Below, in pieces: positions 1-8,053 of a stretch of 64,000 nt of DNA (the stretch's first letter is position 1; each line of letters begins with the position of its first letter). This DNA is from Alkalibacter rhizosphaerae (GTDB lineage: Bacteria; Bacillota; Clostridia; Eubacteriales; Alkalibacteraceae). The position numbers and the translations under genes are program-made. The notes under the pieces are model-generated. The model was not told where the DNA came from. It saw only the letters and a list, made by a program, of their open reading frames with translations, and did not search any database. The DNA is taken from contig NZ_CP071444.1 in the NCBI RefSeq assembly GCF_017352215.1, positions 1,984,001 through 2,048,000 on the forward strand, read 5' to 3'.

Positions 1-395
1 AGTGAGCAATGACAATGCTTATATTGAGTCAATGTTCCGAACGGTCAAATACATGCCATCTTTTCCCCATAATGGATTTTCAGATATTGAAACTGCCCGC
101 AGATGGGTCGATGCCTTCGTTGATTATTATAATAATGACCACCACCACAGCAGCTTGAAATTTTTGACTCCCAACCAAAGACACAATGGATCGTCCGATG
201 AGATCCTTCAAAGAAGAAAAGAAATACTGGAAACTGCAAAGGCAAAGAACCCTGAACGATGGACCGGACCGGTTCAAAACTGCACCATGGAACAAGCCGT
301 TTGGCTGAATCCATCAAAAGAAAAAAACAGTGAAAAAGCATGCTAGCATATTTGAGAAAAGCGACAACTATGTTGACAATTACCGGTACTGGGCT
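1..395 (+). mobile_element. Right end of an IS3-family insertion sequence
   Basis: The left edge of the window lies inside an IS3-type element. Its transposase reading frame ends at 346. The following bases, roughly 355-390 (AAAAGCGACAACTATGTTGA and on to ATTACCG), resemble the terminal region of IS3-group elements. Beyond that, the sequence codes for a BCCT transporter with no sensible N-terminus. The exact IS end and target duplication cannot be fixed because the left end is outside the window. Confidence 0.6.
2..346 (+). CDS. IS3-family transposase OrfB, C-terminal fragment (partial at window edge)
   Basis: C-terminal part of a DDE integrase-core (rve) transposase. The stretch SNDNAYIESMFRTVKY carries the last catalytic glutamate (E9 of the visible part). 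It is followed by the usual YYN..HHHSSLKFLTPNQRH segment of IS3 OrfB proteins. The GTG at position 2 is not a real start; the frame is open to the window edge and the gene continues upstream. About 114 residues are visible of an expected 270-300 or more. Whether the element is intact cannot be judged. Confidence 0.85.
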   Translation: MSNDNAYIESMFRTVKYMPSFPHNGFSDIETARRWVDAFVDYYNNDHHHSSLKFLTPNQRHNGSSDEILQRRKEILETAKAKNPERWTGPVQNCTMEQAVWLNPSKEKNSEKAC

Positions 396-1224
396 GTGGG
401 GATTTACGATTCTACTCATCGTAGTATTATTCATCGCATCTTCCGTTTCCGGCATCTTGAGGGGAGTTCGGATCCTGTCCAACATCAACCTGTTTTTTTA
501 TCTGGGCATGTTGGGGATGGTACTGCTGTTTGGAGGTACCGTCTTCATCTTGTCCTTTGGCATGGAGGGCATTGGAGCATTTGTACAAAACTTTGTTCCA
601 CGCGCTTTGTTTACCGGAGCCATTTCGGGTGACTCCTGGGCCCAAGACTGGCCCATGTTCTACTTTGGAAATTGGATGGCCTGGGCGCCCATCACGGCTG
701 TTTTTTTAGGTCGGATCGCCTACGGTCGTACGGTTCGGGAATTCATTTTCATGAATCTGCTTGCCACATCTCTGTTCAGCATCATCTGGTTCATGATCAT
801 TTCCGGAGCCACTATCAACATGTATTTGAATCATCCTGGCAGCGGTATCCTGGAAGCATTTCAACTGGGTTACGAAAACGTGATCTATCAACTGTTGCAA
901 AATATACCCATGTCGACAGTGATGATCCCGCTGTATCTGTTGGTGGTATTGATCTCTTTCGTCACCGCCAGCGATTCTACGACCATTGCCATTGCTGGAG
1001 TTTGCAGCAAGGGGATCACCTTGGACAGTCCGGATTCCTCCAAAGCGTTAAAGGTAGTTTGGGGAATCATCATTGCCGGACTGACCTGGGTCATGCTTTT
1101 TGCGGGAGAAGGGATCACCGGTGTCAAGATGCTTTCCAACATCGGTGGACTGCCAGCCATGTTTTTTTCCATTGCGGTGATCGTTGGTGCGATCAAGGTT
1201 GGAACACAGGGATACAGCAAGTAA
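340..1224 (+). pseudogene. BCCT-family transporter remnant, N-terminal half missing
   Basis: Membrane protein matching the C-terminal half of betaine/carnitine/choline transporters. The segment WMAWAPITAVFLGRIAYGRTVREF is the hallmark region around the BCCT substrate-site tryptophans, and several further hydrophobic helices follow. BCCT proteins usually have about 500-550 residues; only about 280 are recognisable here, starting near GLWGFTILLIVV (about nt 388). The first 16 or so residues of the open frame read through the end of the neighbouring IS3-type element, so the ATG at 340 is probably not native. Inference: the IS element truncated the gene, leaving a non-functional transporter for compatible solutes or quaternary amines. 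Confidence 0.75.
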
Positions 1225-1244
1225 ATAGATTTTTATTGTTTTTT

Positions 1245-1282
1245 GGGGACGGTGACTTTTTTGCAAAAAAGTCACCGTCCCC
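1245..1282. repeat. 38-bp perfect palindrome with GGGGACGGT ends
   Basis: Perfect inverted repeat: GGGGACGGTGAC, a T6 tract, GC, an A6 tract, then GTCACCGTCCCC. It lies between the BCCT remnant and the mscS promoter. It shares the outer GGGGACGGT/ACCGTCCCC arms with a second palindrome at 24700-24745, so it is likely one member of a dispersed palindromic repeat family. A hairpin transcript could also end transcription of the BCCT remnant. Confidence 0.8.
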
Positions 1283-1293
1283 TTTGTTTCCCT

Positions 1294-1322
1294 TTGTGTC
1301 GTCCCTTAGGGAAGGGTATAAT
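1294..1322 (+). promoter_or_regulatory. Probable sigma-A promoter of mscS
   Basis: A perfect -10 box TATAAT (1317-1322) lies 17 bp downstream of a weak -35 box TTGTGT (1294-1299) and about 39 bp upstream of the mscS start. Confidence 0.5.
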
Positions 1323-1360
1323 GGAACTACAGCAACTTCAATGGGACAGGAGGAAGTTTC

Positions 1361-2272
1361 ATGGACGAGTACCTACAAATGTTTTTAAGCGAGCCTATGG
1401 TTCGTAAACTGGTGATCGTCGTGATCGGCGCTATTGTGATCATCACGATCAAGAATTTGTTGCGCTCCCGTATTGGAAAATACGTCAAGGATCGCAACAA
1501 CTCGTACCGTTCCAAAAAAGCCGTCAACATTACCGGATATTTTTTGATCGTGATGTTTGTCTTGTTCGTTTATATCGATGATCTGCAAGGAATCTCGGTA
1601 TTTTTTGGCATTGCGGGAGCAGGAGTGGCTTTTGCCCTCCAGGAAGTTATCGTCAGTATTGCAGGGTGGATCGCCATATTGTCCAGCGACATCTACAAGG
1701 CCGGAGACCGTGTCCTTTTGGGCGGGATCAAGGGGGATGTTATTGACGTTGGTATCCTTCGGACCACCATCATGGAGATGGGCAGCTGGTCCGACGGGGA
1801 TCGATATAACGGCCGGATCGTACGCATCGGCAACAGCTTTGTCTTCAAGGAACCTGTCTACAACTATTCTTCCGATTTTCCCTTCTTGTGGGATGAGATC
1901 AAGATCCCCATCAAGTATGGAAGCGATTATCAAATAGCCAGGACCATGCTCATGGAAGTGGCGCAGGAAGTGGTCGGAACCTATGCAGAGGAAGCGGCAA
2001 CATACTGGAAAGAAATGGTTCGAAAATTCCTGATCGAAGATGCTACGACCCACCCCATGGTGACCCTTGTCGCCAATGACAATTGGGCGGAATTTACTTT
2101 GCGATATGTCGTTGATTATAAAAAGAGGATCACCACAAAAGACGAACTCTTTACCCGATTGTTGGAGCGAATTGAAAAAGAAGGAAGCAGCGTGGCGCTG
2201 GCCTCCGCAACATTCCATCTGGTGGAAATCCCGTCGGTAGAAGTACAGCTTAAAAAGGAAGATGGAAGGTGA
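1361..2272 (+). CDS. mscS: Small-conductance mechanosensitive channel (MscS family)
   Basis: Membrane channel of 303 residues that would open under membrane tension and protect against hypo-osmotic shock. An N-terminal helix (about 12-32) and a second (about 53-72) precede the glycine/alanine-rich pore helix (about 77-105; FFGIAGAGVAFALQEVIVSIAGW). The soluble beta domain follows (YKAGDRVLLGGIKGDVIDVG, about 112-132) and then a cytoplasmic domain. The ATG at 1361 has the site AGGAGGAAG just upstream. The stop codon lies just before the start of the next gene, so it is probably cotranscribed with the ModE-like regulator. There is no obvious functional tie to tungstate uptake. The family assignment is secure. 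Confidence 0.92.
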   Translation: MDEYLQMFLSEPMVRKLVIVVIGAIVIITIKNLLRSRIGKYVKDRNNSYRSKKAVNITGYFLIVMFVLFVYIDDLQGISVFFGIAGAGVAFALQEVIVSIAGWIAILSSDIYKAGDRVLLGGIKGDVIDVGILRTTIMEMGSWSDGDRYNGRIVRIGNSFVFKEPVYNYSSDFPFLWDEIKIPIKYGSDYQIARTMLMEVAQEVVGTYAEEAATYWKEMVRKFLIEDATTHPMVTLVANDNWAEFTLRYVVDYKKRITTKDELFTRLLERIEKEGSSVALASATFHLVEIPSVEVQLKKEDGR

Positions 2273-2276
2273 GAAG

Positions 2277-3380
2277 ATGGAACAATGGGAAGTGCATTTG
2301 ACATTTGGCGATAAAATATCCGGCAAGTTGCTACTTGTATTGTTGGAACAGATCCATGAAACGGGATCCATCAACAAAGCCGTCGAGGCGGCAGGCGTAT
2401 CCTATCGCAGTGGATGGAATTTGCTCAACAAAACGGAAGATACTCTGGGCAAAAAACTGATCCAGCGGCAAAGCGGCGGCCAAAGCGGTGGAGGCAGTGC
2501 ACTAACGGCAGACGGTCTCCAACTCTTGGGACACATGAAATCTTTGCAGCGGGACGTGGAAGGTCAATTCAAGTCCATTCTCAGTGAAGAGGAAAAAACG
2601 GATCGTAAACTCATGATCGCCAGTACTACTGAACCCATAACCACCGGGTTGCTGGACGTATTGGAACAAGCATTCCTGCAATCCACCGGGATCGCTGTCT
2701 TCCACATGGCGGCGGGGAGCGGCAGAGCATTGGAGATGGCAAAAGCCGGCAGAGTGGACGGGGTGTTGACCCATGCACCAGAGTTGGAAGATGCATTTGT
2801 AAAAGAGGGTTGGGGTGTGGCCAAGCGACAATTCATGGAGGATGCTTTCGTGTTGATCGGTCCAATAGAGGACCCGGCGAAGGTTTCCGTTGCATCATCC
2901 ATGGGAGAGGCACTTCTCAACATCGAACGAGCAGAGGCTCCATTCATTTCCCGGGCAGATCGATCCGGCACCCACTTGAAAGAAGAAGCGCTTTGGGATG
3001 CAGCGGGTATCGATCCAAAAAACCAAAGATGGTATGTCAAAGCCAACACCTTGTCGGGCAACGACGGGGTATTGATTTTGGCGGAACAACAAAAGGCCTA
3101 TGCATTGGTCGACATGGCCACTTTTATGGTCGCCTATAAAGGTGACGGACTTCGCATATTAAGAAAAGGGGATCCAGGATTGGAAAACGTTTTTTCTTTT
3201 ATTCCCGTATCCCGATCGAAAGCCCCCGTCAATCAGAGGGATGGAGAGATTTTTGCGCAATGGCTGATCAGCGAAGAAGCGAAAACGATCATGGAAGGGT
3301 TCTGCAAGAACGAAACAGGAGAGTCTCTGTTCAAGCCGATCCTGCAGACACCACAAGATGTGGAAGGGGAAAAAAAATGA
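2277..3380 (+). CDS. ModE-like HTH regulator with a TupA-like ligand-binding domain
   Basis: One-component regulator of 367 residues. Residues 1-100 form a ModE-type winged helix (ETGSINKAVEAAGVSYRSGW). From about residue 112 a type-2 periplasmic-binding-protein fold follows. Residues near 221 (FISRADRSGTHLKEEALW) closely match the corresponding segment of the adjacent TupA (FISRGDDSGTHKKELSLWE), and ASTTEPITTGLLD resembles the TupA anion-binding start. I infer it senses tungstate (or molybdate) and controls tupABC. The start at 2277 is chosen for its AAGGTGAG site; an in-frame ATG at 2262 inside mscS is the alternative. Its stop overlaps the next start (ATGA). It differs from classical ModE, which uses TOBE/MOP domains. 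Confidence 0.85.
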   Translation: MEQWEVHLTFGDKISGKLLLVLLEQIHETGSINKAVEAAGVSYRSGWNLLNKTEDTLGKKLIQRQSGGQSGGGSALTADGLQLLGHMKSLQRDVEGQFKSILSEEEKTDRKLMIASTTEPITTGLLDVLEQAFLQSTGIAVFHMAAGSGRALEMAKAGRVDGVLTHAPELEDAFVKEGWGVAKRQFMEDAFVLIGPIEDPAKVSVASSMGEALLNIERAEAPFISRADRSGTHLKEEALWDAAGIDPKNQRWYVKANTLSGNDGVLILAEQQKAYALVDMATFMVAYKGDGLRILRKGDPGLENVFSFIPVSRSKAPVNQRDGEIFAQWLISEEAKTIMEGFCKNETGESLFKPILQTPQDVEGEKK

Positions 3381-4342
3381 GGATCATCGACCTGCACTGC
3401 GACACTATGGCCCGTTTGCACAAGGACAAAAGTGCGACCATCCTTGCCAACGATTTCTCCGTGGATTTGAACAAGCTGAAAAAGGGACAGGTGGATACCC
3501 AGTTTTTTGCCATGTTTCTAAATCTGGAGAAAATTCAAGAAAGTGGAGAGGAACCGTATCCCTATCTGTTGGATTTTTATAAAACCGTGGACCTTGCCTT
3601 AAAATCAGCAAAGACCACATTGAATAAAGCGACAAACATGGATGACGTGGAACAAAACCGTCAAGACAATACTATTTCCGCGATCCTGACCATTGAAGAA
3701 GGGGGATTCCTTCAGGGGGATATTTGTCGATTGGATCAGGCCTATGACATGGGCGTCCGACTGATCACCCTGACGTGGAATTACGAAAACTGCATCGGAT
3801 TTCCAAACTACAAAGATCCGGCCATCATGGACAAAGGATTGAAACCTTTTGGATTTGAAGTAGTGGAAGCAATGAACGAAAAGGGGATGATCGTCGACGT
3901 CTCCCATCTCTCCGATGGTGGATTCTTCGACTGCATCCGTCATTCCAAAAAACCGGTCATCGCCTCCCATTCCAATTGTCGAGCTCTAACCAATGTAACC
4001 AGGAACATGACAGACGACATGATCCGTCTTTTGGCGGACAAGGGCGGCGTTATGGGATTAAATTTCGCACCCATGTTTCTTGGGCCGGATCAAACCTCCC
4101 GCGTGGACGACATGGTGGCCCATGTCCTCCATATGAAAAATGTCGGCGGAGAAGATGTGTTGGCCCTTGGCTCGGATTTTGACGGCATTGGGGGTGTGTT
4201 GGAAATCGACAGCAGCGGAGATTTGATGCGGCTCGTGGAAGCCTTGGGCCGTTCCGGCATGTCGGATACCACACTGGAGAAATTTTGCTGGCGGAATGCC
4301 CAACGGGTGATGGAAGACTGTTTGGGTAATGTTGAAGAATAG
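3377..4342 (+). CDS. Membrane dipeptidase-like protein (peptidase M19)
   Basis: Zinc-dependent M19 dipeptidase of 321 residues. It carries the N-terminal metal motif LHCDT (HxD), the bridging glutamate region ILTIEEGGFL, the histidine segments VSHLSD and ASHSNCRAL, and the terminal SDFDGI aspartate. No signal peptide is seen, so it is probably cytoplasmic. It begins on the ATGA overlap with the regulator gene and is therefore translationally coupled to it. A role in tungstate handling is not evident; cleavage of dipeptides or of small cyclic or D-amino-acid amides is the family expectation. Confidence 0.88.
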   Translation: MRIIDLHCDTMARLHKDKSATILANDFSVDLNKLKKGQVDTQFFAMFLNLEKIQESGEEPYPYLLDFYKTVDLALKSAKTTLNKATNMDDVEQNRQDNTISAILTIEEGGFLQGDICRLDQAYDMGVRLITLTWNYENCIGFPNYKDPAIMDKGLKPFGFEVVEAMNEKGMIVDVSHLSDGGFFDCIRHSKKPVIASHSNCRALTNVTRNMTDDMIRLLADKGGVMGLNFAPMFLGPDQTSRVDDMVAHVLHMKNVGGEDVLALGSDFDGIGGVLEIDSSGDLMRLVEALGRSGMSDTTLEKFCWRNAQRVMEDCLGNVEE

Positions 4343-4377
4343 ACCTTAAATGATGGGAATGGATCGGCGGGTTGTTG

Positions 4378-4407
4378 TTGACACCGCAAAAGTTTGCATG
4401 GTACAAT
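4378..4407 (+). promoter_or_regulatory. Sigma-A promoter of tupABC
   Basis: A consensus -35 TTGACA (4378-4383), an 18-bp spacer and a -10 TACAAT (4402-4407) lie about 40 bp upstream of tupA and directly abut the palindrome at 4408-4431. Confidence 0.75.
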
Positions 4408-4431
4408 CGTTATGCAGGGAAAAGCATAACG
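4408..4431. promoter_or_regulatory. ModE-like operator palindrome CGTTATGC-N8-GCATAACG
   Basis: A perfect 8-bp inverted repeat with an 8-bp spacer immediately follows the -10 box of the tupA promoter, a position suited to repression. Its outer CGTTAT/ATAACG halves match the ends of known ModE sites (CGTTATAT...ATATAACG). With a ModE-type regulator encoded about 1 kb upstream, it is probably its operator. Confidence 0.7.
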
Positions 4432-4445
4432 AAAGGGGAAACAAC

Positions 4446-5321
4446 ATGAAAAAATTTCTAGCTATTCTTTTGACAGTATTCATGATCTTTGCATTTGCTG
4501 TTGGCTGTACCAATGATAATGGTGGAGACCAGGGTGATGCAGGGGACAATGGAGACGGAGGAGACAATGGCCAAGTGGAAGAACCAAAAGAACTGATTTT
4601 GGTTACGACTACCAGTACGTATGATTCCGGCTTATTGGATTATTTGCTTCCTTATTTTGAAGAGGCCAACAATTATGACATCAGTGTTATCTCTCTTGGG
4701 ACTGGCGCAGCTTTGGAGCAAGGCAAAAACGGGGATGCGGATGTAGCATTGGTCCACGCAAAGCCGACGGAACTGGAAATGGTGGCGGAAGGTCATTTTG
4801 TGGACCGGATCGACGTCATGTACAATGATTTCGTCATTGTCGGACCAGCGGAAGACCCAGCAGGACTGAAAGAGGCGGCAGACGTCACTGCAGCCATGAA
4901 AGCCATTGCTGATAATGAAGCGACCTTTATTTCTCGAGGGGATGACTCTGGAACCCATAAAAAAGAGCTGTCTTTGTGGGAAGTTGCACAGATCACACCG
5001 GAAGGCGACTGGTACGTGAGTGCCGGTGTAGGCATGGGGGATACCTTGACCATGGCCAATGAAGAACTGGGATACACCATGTCAGACCGGGCAACCTATC
5101 TGTCCATGGCGGAAGATCTGGATATTGAAATCGTCTTTGAAGGTGACGAAAATCTCTTCAACCAGTACGGGATCATGGCAGTAAATCCGGAAAACTGGCC
5201 AGATGTGGATTATGAAGGAGCAAAATTGTTGATCGATTTCTTCGGTTCTGAAGAAGGTCAAGAATTGATTTCCGAGTTTAAACCATATGGGGACACGTTG
5301 TTCTTCCCGAATGCCCAATAG
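4446..5321 (+). CDS. tupA: Tungstate ABC transporter substrate-binding lipoprotein
   Basis: Extracellular lipoprotein of 291 residues. Its signal peptide ends in the lipobox AVGC (Cys21), and a Gly/Asp/Asn-rich linker follows. The mature part starts with TTTSTYDSGLL (about 53), the TupA signature for binding tungstate. FISRGDDSGTH (about 160) is a second conserved oxyanion-binding segment. The ATG at 4446 has GAAAGGGG upstream. It is first in a tupABC operon with its own promoter and palindromic operator. Tungstate would supply W-dependent enzymes such as aldehyde:ferredoxin oxidoreductase or formate dehydrogenase, none of which lie in this window. Molybdate specificity is less likely because the TTTS..DSGLL type is TupA. 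Confidence 0.92.
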   Translation: MKKFLAILLTVFMIFAFAVGCTNDNGGDQGDAGDNGDGGDNGQVEEPKELILVTTTSTYDSGLLDYLLPYFEEANNYDISVISLGTGAALEQGKNGDADVALVHAKPTELEMVAEGHFVDRIDVMYNDFVIVGPAEDPAGLKEAADVTAAMKAIADNEATFISRGDDSGTHKKELSLWEVAQITPEGDWYVSAGVGMGDTLTMANEELGYTMSDRATYLSMAEDLDIEIVFEGDENLFNQYGIMAVNPENWPDVDYEGAKLLIDFFGSEEGQELISEFKPYGDTLFFPNAQ

Positions 5322-5337
5322 AAAGGACATTTGACGA

Positions 5338-6030
5338 TTGTTTGAATTTGTAGAGGCCATCCGCCTGCTGTTTGAAACAAACAGCGGCATCGGCGAGATC
5401 ATAGCTTTGACTATTTATGTTTCAGGGAGCGCAGTCTTTATGGCTGCGCTCGTTGGCATACCTGCAGGTACTTGGCTGGGTATGAAAAAAGAGAAGAAAG
5501 TACGCTGGCTGACCCGGATCGTGTATACCTTGATGGGATTGCCTCCGGTAGTGGGAGGACTCGTGATCTATATGATCATACGTCGTCAGGGAGTATTTGG
5601 TTCATTGGGATTGCTGTATACTCCTACCGCCATGATCCTGGCACAGTTTGTTCTGGCCACTCCCATTGTCATTGGATTGACCAGCGTGGCCGTGCGAGCC
5701 AAAGGAAAAGCCATAACGGAAACCCTGGTTTCCCTTGGAGCCCAGCGGAGTCTTATTCTTCGCTCCATCATGTGGGAAGCCCGTTTCGGGATCCTGGGTG
5801 CGGTGATCGCCGGATTTGGCCGTGTCATTGCAGAAGTAGGGGCTGTCATGATGGTTGGAGGCAACATCGTTGGAAAAACCCGTGTCATGACGACCACCAT
5901 CGTTCTGGAAACGCGAAAGGGAAACTTTGAATACGCCCTGGCATTGGGGATCGTGTTGCTGATCTTGTCTTTTATTTTCAATGCGCTCTTATATCATCTG
6001 CAATCGGGAGGGGGACAAACCCATGACTAA
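5338..6030 (+). CDS. tupB: Tungstate ABC transporter permease
   Basis: Inner-membrane permease of 230 residues with about five to six hydrophobic helices. It has the binding-protein-dependent loop around ITETLVSLGAQRSLILRSIMWEARFGILGAVIAGFGRVIAEVGAVMMVGG, where the EAA-like segment docks on the ATPase. TupB family members have this length. The start is TTG at 5338, with AAAGGA about 10 bp upstream; no in-frame ATG fits better. The 3' end overlaps tupC by 8 bp, indicating translational coupling. Confidence 0.92.
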   Translation: MFEFVEAIRLLFETNSGIGEIIALTIYVSGSAVFMAALVGIPAGTWLGMKKEKKVRWLTRIVYTLMGLPPVVGGLVIYMIIRRQGVFGSLGLLYTPTAMILAQFVLATPIVIGLTSVAVRAKGKAITETLVSLGAQRSLILRSIMWEARFGILGAVIAGFGRVIAEVGAVMMVGGNIVGKTRVMTTTIVLETRKGNFEYALALGIVLLILSFIFNALLYHLQSGGGQTHD

Positions 6031-6757
6031 AGCAATCAGGATCGACGATCTTCAGATGCAATACAACAAACGCATCGTTTTGTCGGTCCCGGGCCTGGAG
6101 ATCCCGGAAGGAAGTATCACAGGGATCATCGGCCCCAGTGGAGCAGGCAAAAGCACCCTGCTTCGCATCATCAACCGACTGGAATCCCCGACGAGAGGGA
6201 AAGTCTACCTGCACGAACAGGATGTTTGGAACCAACGAAGTGAAAACATGAAATTGCAGCGGACCATGACCATGGTATTTCAAAAACCGACATTGTTGGA
6301 CAAGTCGGTGTTTCAAAATGTCGCCATTGGATTGAAGGCAAGAAACGTCGACAAAAAGATCCTGGATGAAAAAGTATTGTCCGCTTTGAAAACGGTCGGT
6401 TTGTTGGAATTAAAAGATCAAAAGGCAAAAACCCTCAGTGGTGGAGAAGCCCAGCGGGTGGCATTTGCTCGTGCCATGGTTTTGGATCCGGAGGTTCTGC
6501 TATTGGATGAGCCCACAGCAAACCTGGATCCTGCCAATGTACGTCTTCTGGAGGATTATATCCGAAACATGAATCAGAAAAAGGGCGTAACGGTCATCAT
6601 GGTGACCCACAATCTTTTTCAGGCCAAGCGCATCGCCTCTCATGTGGCATTTCTATATGAAGGGAATCTGGTAGAGTGGGGAGAGGCATCCCGATTTTTT
6701 GACGCACCAAACAAACAACAAACGAAAGACTTTCTCGAAGGGAGAATCATATATTGA
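6023..6757 (+). CDS. tupC: Tungstate ABC transporter ATP-binding protein
   Basis: ABC ATPase of 244 residues with Walker A GPSGAGKST (about 36), Q-loop FQKP, signature LSGGEAQRV (about 137), Walker B VLLLDEPT (about 157) and the H-loop MVTHN. The ATG at 6023 lies within the end of tupB and has the site GGGAGGGGG. An open frame extends to 5981, but the extra residues come from the tupB coding region. It energises tungstate import through TupB. A terminator follows directly. Confidence 0.92.
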   Translation: MTKAIRIDDLQMQYNKRIVLSVPGLEIPEGSITGIIGPSGAGKSTLLRIINRLESPTRGKVYLHEQDVWNQRSENMKLQRTMTMVFQKPTLLDKSVFQNVAIGLKARNVDKKILDEKVLSALKTVGLLELKDQKAKTLSGGEAQRVAFARAMVLDPEVLLLDEPTANLDPANVRLLEDYIRNMNQKKGVTVIMVTHNLFQAKRIASHVAFLYEGNLVEWGEASRFFDAPNKQQTKDFLEGRIIY

Positions 6758-6785
6758 GCTTTCCGAAAGGAAAGTTCTTTTTTTG
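6757..6785 (+). terminator. Intrinsic terminator after tupC
   Basis: Stem CTTTCC-GAAA-GGAAAG (6759-6774) followed by TTCTTTTTTT. Confidence 0.75.
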
Positions 6786-6850
6786 TTTGCAGGAAGCAAA
6801 TGGTATAATGATAGCAAAATACGTGGATCAAAAAATGGGAAGGTGTTGAC

Positions 6851-8053
6851 ATGGGAAGCGTAATGGATTATTTGTTGTGGCGAGGAGATTTGGAGTTTGA
6901 CCGGGATCCCGTCAATGAAGTGGACGGTTTGATCTTTTCCATTTTGTCCTACATGGATCTGGAAGGAGCTTTCGCAGGGAAAAGCAAGGAAGAAGGGATA
7001 CGCCTTAGGGATGCGATAAATAACTTGGAAGATGCCTGCCGGATCATGCGGGAAGAAGATCTTCCATTTTTGAAAGACATTCCCGACTTCCTGGGAGCAG
7101 CAGCCAAAACAAAACGTTTTGGCAACATCGTCCTTTCCCACTATGAGGAGCAAGTGGATCCTCAACGCACCAAGCAGTTTTCCGCCATCACATATACATT
7201 GAAGGATCGGCTTTGCGTCGTTGCGTTTCGCGGAACCGATGACTCTTTGGCCGGGTGGAAGGAAGACCTTGAAATGGGATTCAAGTCTGAGGTTCCGGCC
7301 CAGTTGGAAGGAAAACGATACCTCACGGAACGAGTGGAAGAGTTGGAAGGCACTTTTTATGTTGTAGGTCATTCCAAGGGTGGCAATGTGGCTATTTATG
7401 CAGGAGCCACCATACCGGAAGAACAAAAGGATCGGATCAGGGGGATCTATAATTACGACGGCCCTGGATTTCATCGGGAGTTTATCGAAAGTCAAAACTA
7501 CAAAAATGTTTTAGGCCGGGTGTCCACCATACTGCCGGAATCGTCGGTGGTGGGTGTCTTGTTGGAACAAAAGAGCAAATATAAAGCGGTACGTTGTTCT
7601 ACAGGACTGGCCCTGATGCAGCACAATCCATTTTTATGGCTCCTGGAAGGCAATCATTTTCTGGAAGCGGGGAAGTTGTCGAAGAAAAGCATGAGCATTC
7701 GTTCCACCCTCCAATCCTGGCTGCAGCAACTGACGCCGGAAGAACAGTCCAAGTTTATTGACGGGATTTTTACCGTTCTGGAAGAAGCAGGCATACAGAG
7801 TTTTGCCGATGTGACGAAAGATACCTTTTCCGTTGTCCAGGGCGTGTTGAAAGCCTATTCGAAAACGGATGAAGAAACAAAGGAACACATGAAAAAGGTG
7901 ATGGATCTGCTTTGGGATGAAGGTGGAAAAACCCTGACAAAAAGCATCGTTACGGACATCGGTGTATTTTTTACGAAGAATAGCCGAAAATTGTCGAAGA
8001 TAACTGATAAATCAGGGAAAAACGAAAAAACCAAGAGGGAGATGAAGAAATGA
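6851..8053 (+). CDS. Alpha/beta-hydrolase, DUF2974 (Mbeg1-like) family
   Basis: Protein of 400 residues with a lipase-like core. FRGTDDSLAGWKEDLEMGF is the conserved segment before the nucleophile, and the nucleophile elbow GHSKGGN (about residue 173) fits GxSxG. YNYDGPGF follows. These are the marks of the DUF2974/Mbeg1-like family found in Bacillota; its substrate is not established. The C-terminal 130 residues are charged and helical. No signal peptide. A TATAAT box lies at 6804-6809 and the site GGGAAGGTG precedes the start. The stop overlaps the next start (ATGA), so it is cotranscribed with the dehydrogenase. Confidence 0.85.
   Translation: MGSVMDYLLWRGDLEFDRDPVNEVDGLIFSILSYMDLEGAFAGKSKEEGIRLRDAINNLEDACRIMREEDLPFLKDIPDFLGAAAKTKRFGNIVLSHYEEQVDPQRTKQFSAITYTLKDRLCVVAFRGTDDSLAGWKEDLEMGFKSEVPAQLEGKRYLTERVEELEGTFYVVGHSKGGNVAIYAGATIPEEQKDRIRGIYNYDGPGFHREFIESQNYKNVLGRVSTILPESSVVGVLLEQKSKYKAVRCSTGLALMQHNPFLWLLEGNHFLEAGKLSKKSMSIRSTLQSWLQQLTPEEQSKFIDGIFTVLEEAGIQSFADVTKDTFSVVQGVLKAYSKTDEETKEHMKKVMDLLWDEGGKTLTKSIVTDIGVFFTKNSRKLSKITDKSGKNEKTKREMKK

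Noticed and set aside
1385-2377. Antisense open frame of 330 codons opposite mscS
   Set aside because: The plus-strand MscS assignment is clear and the antisense frame has no domain or start signal.
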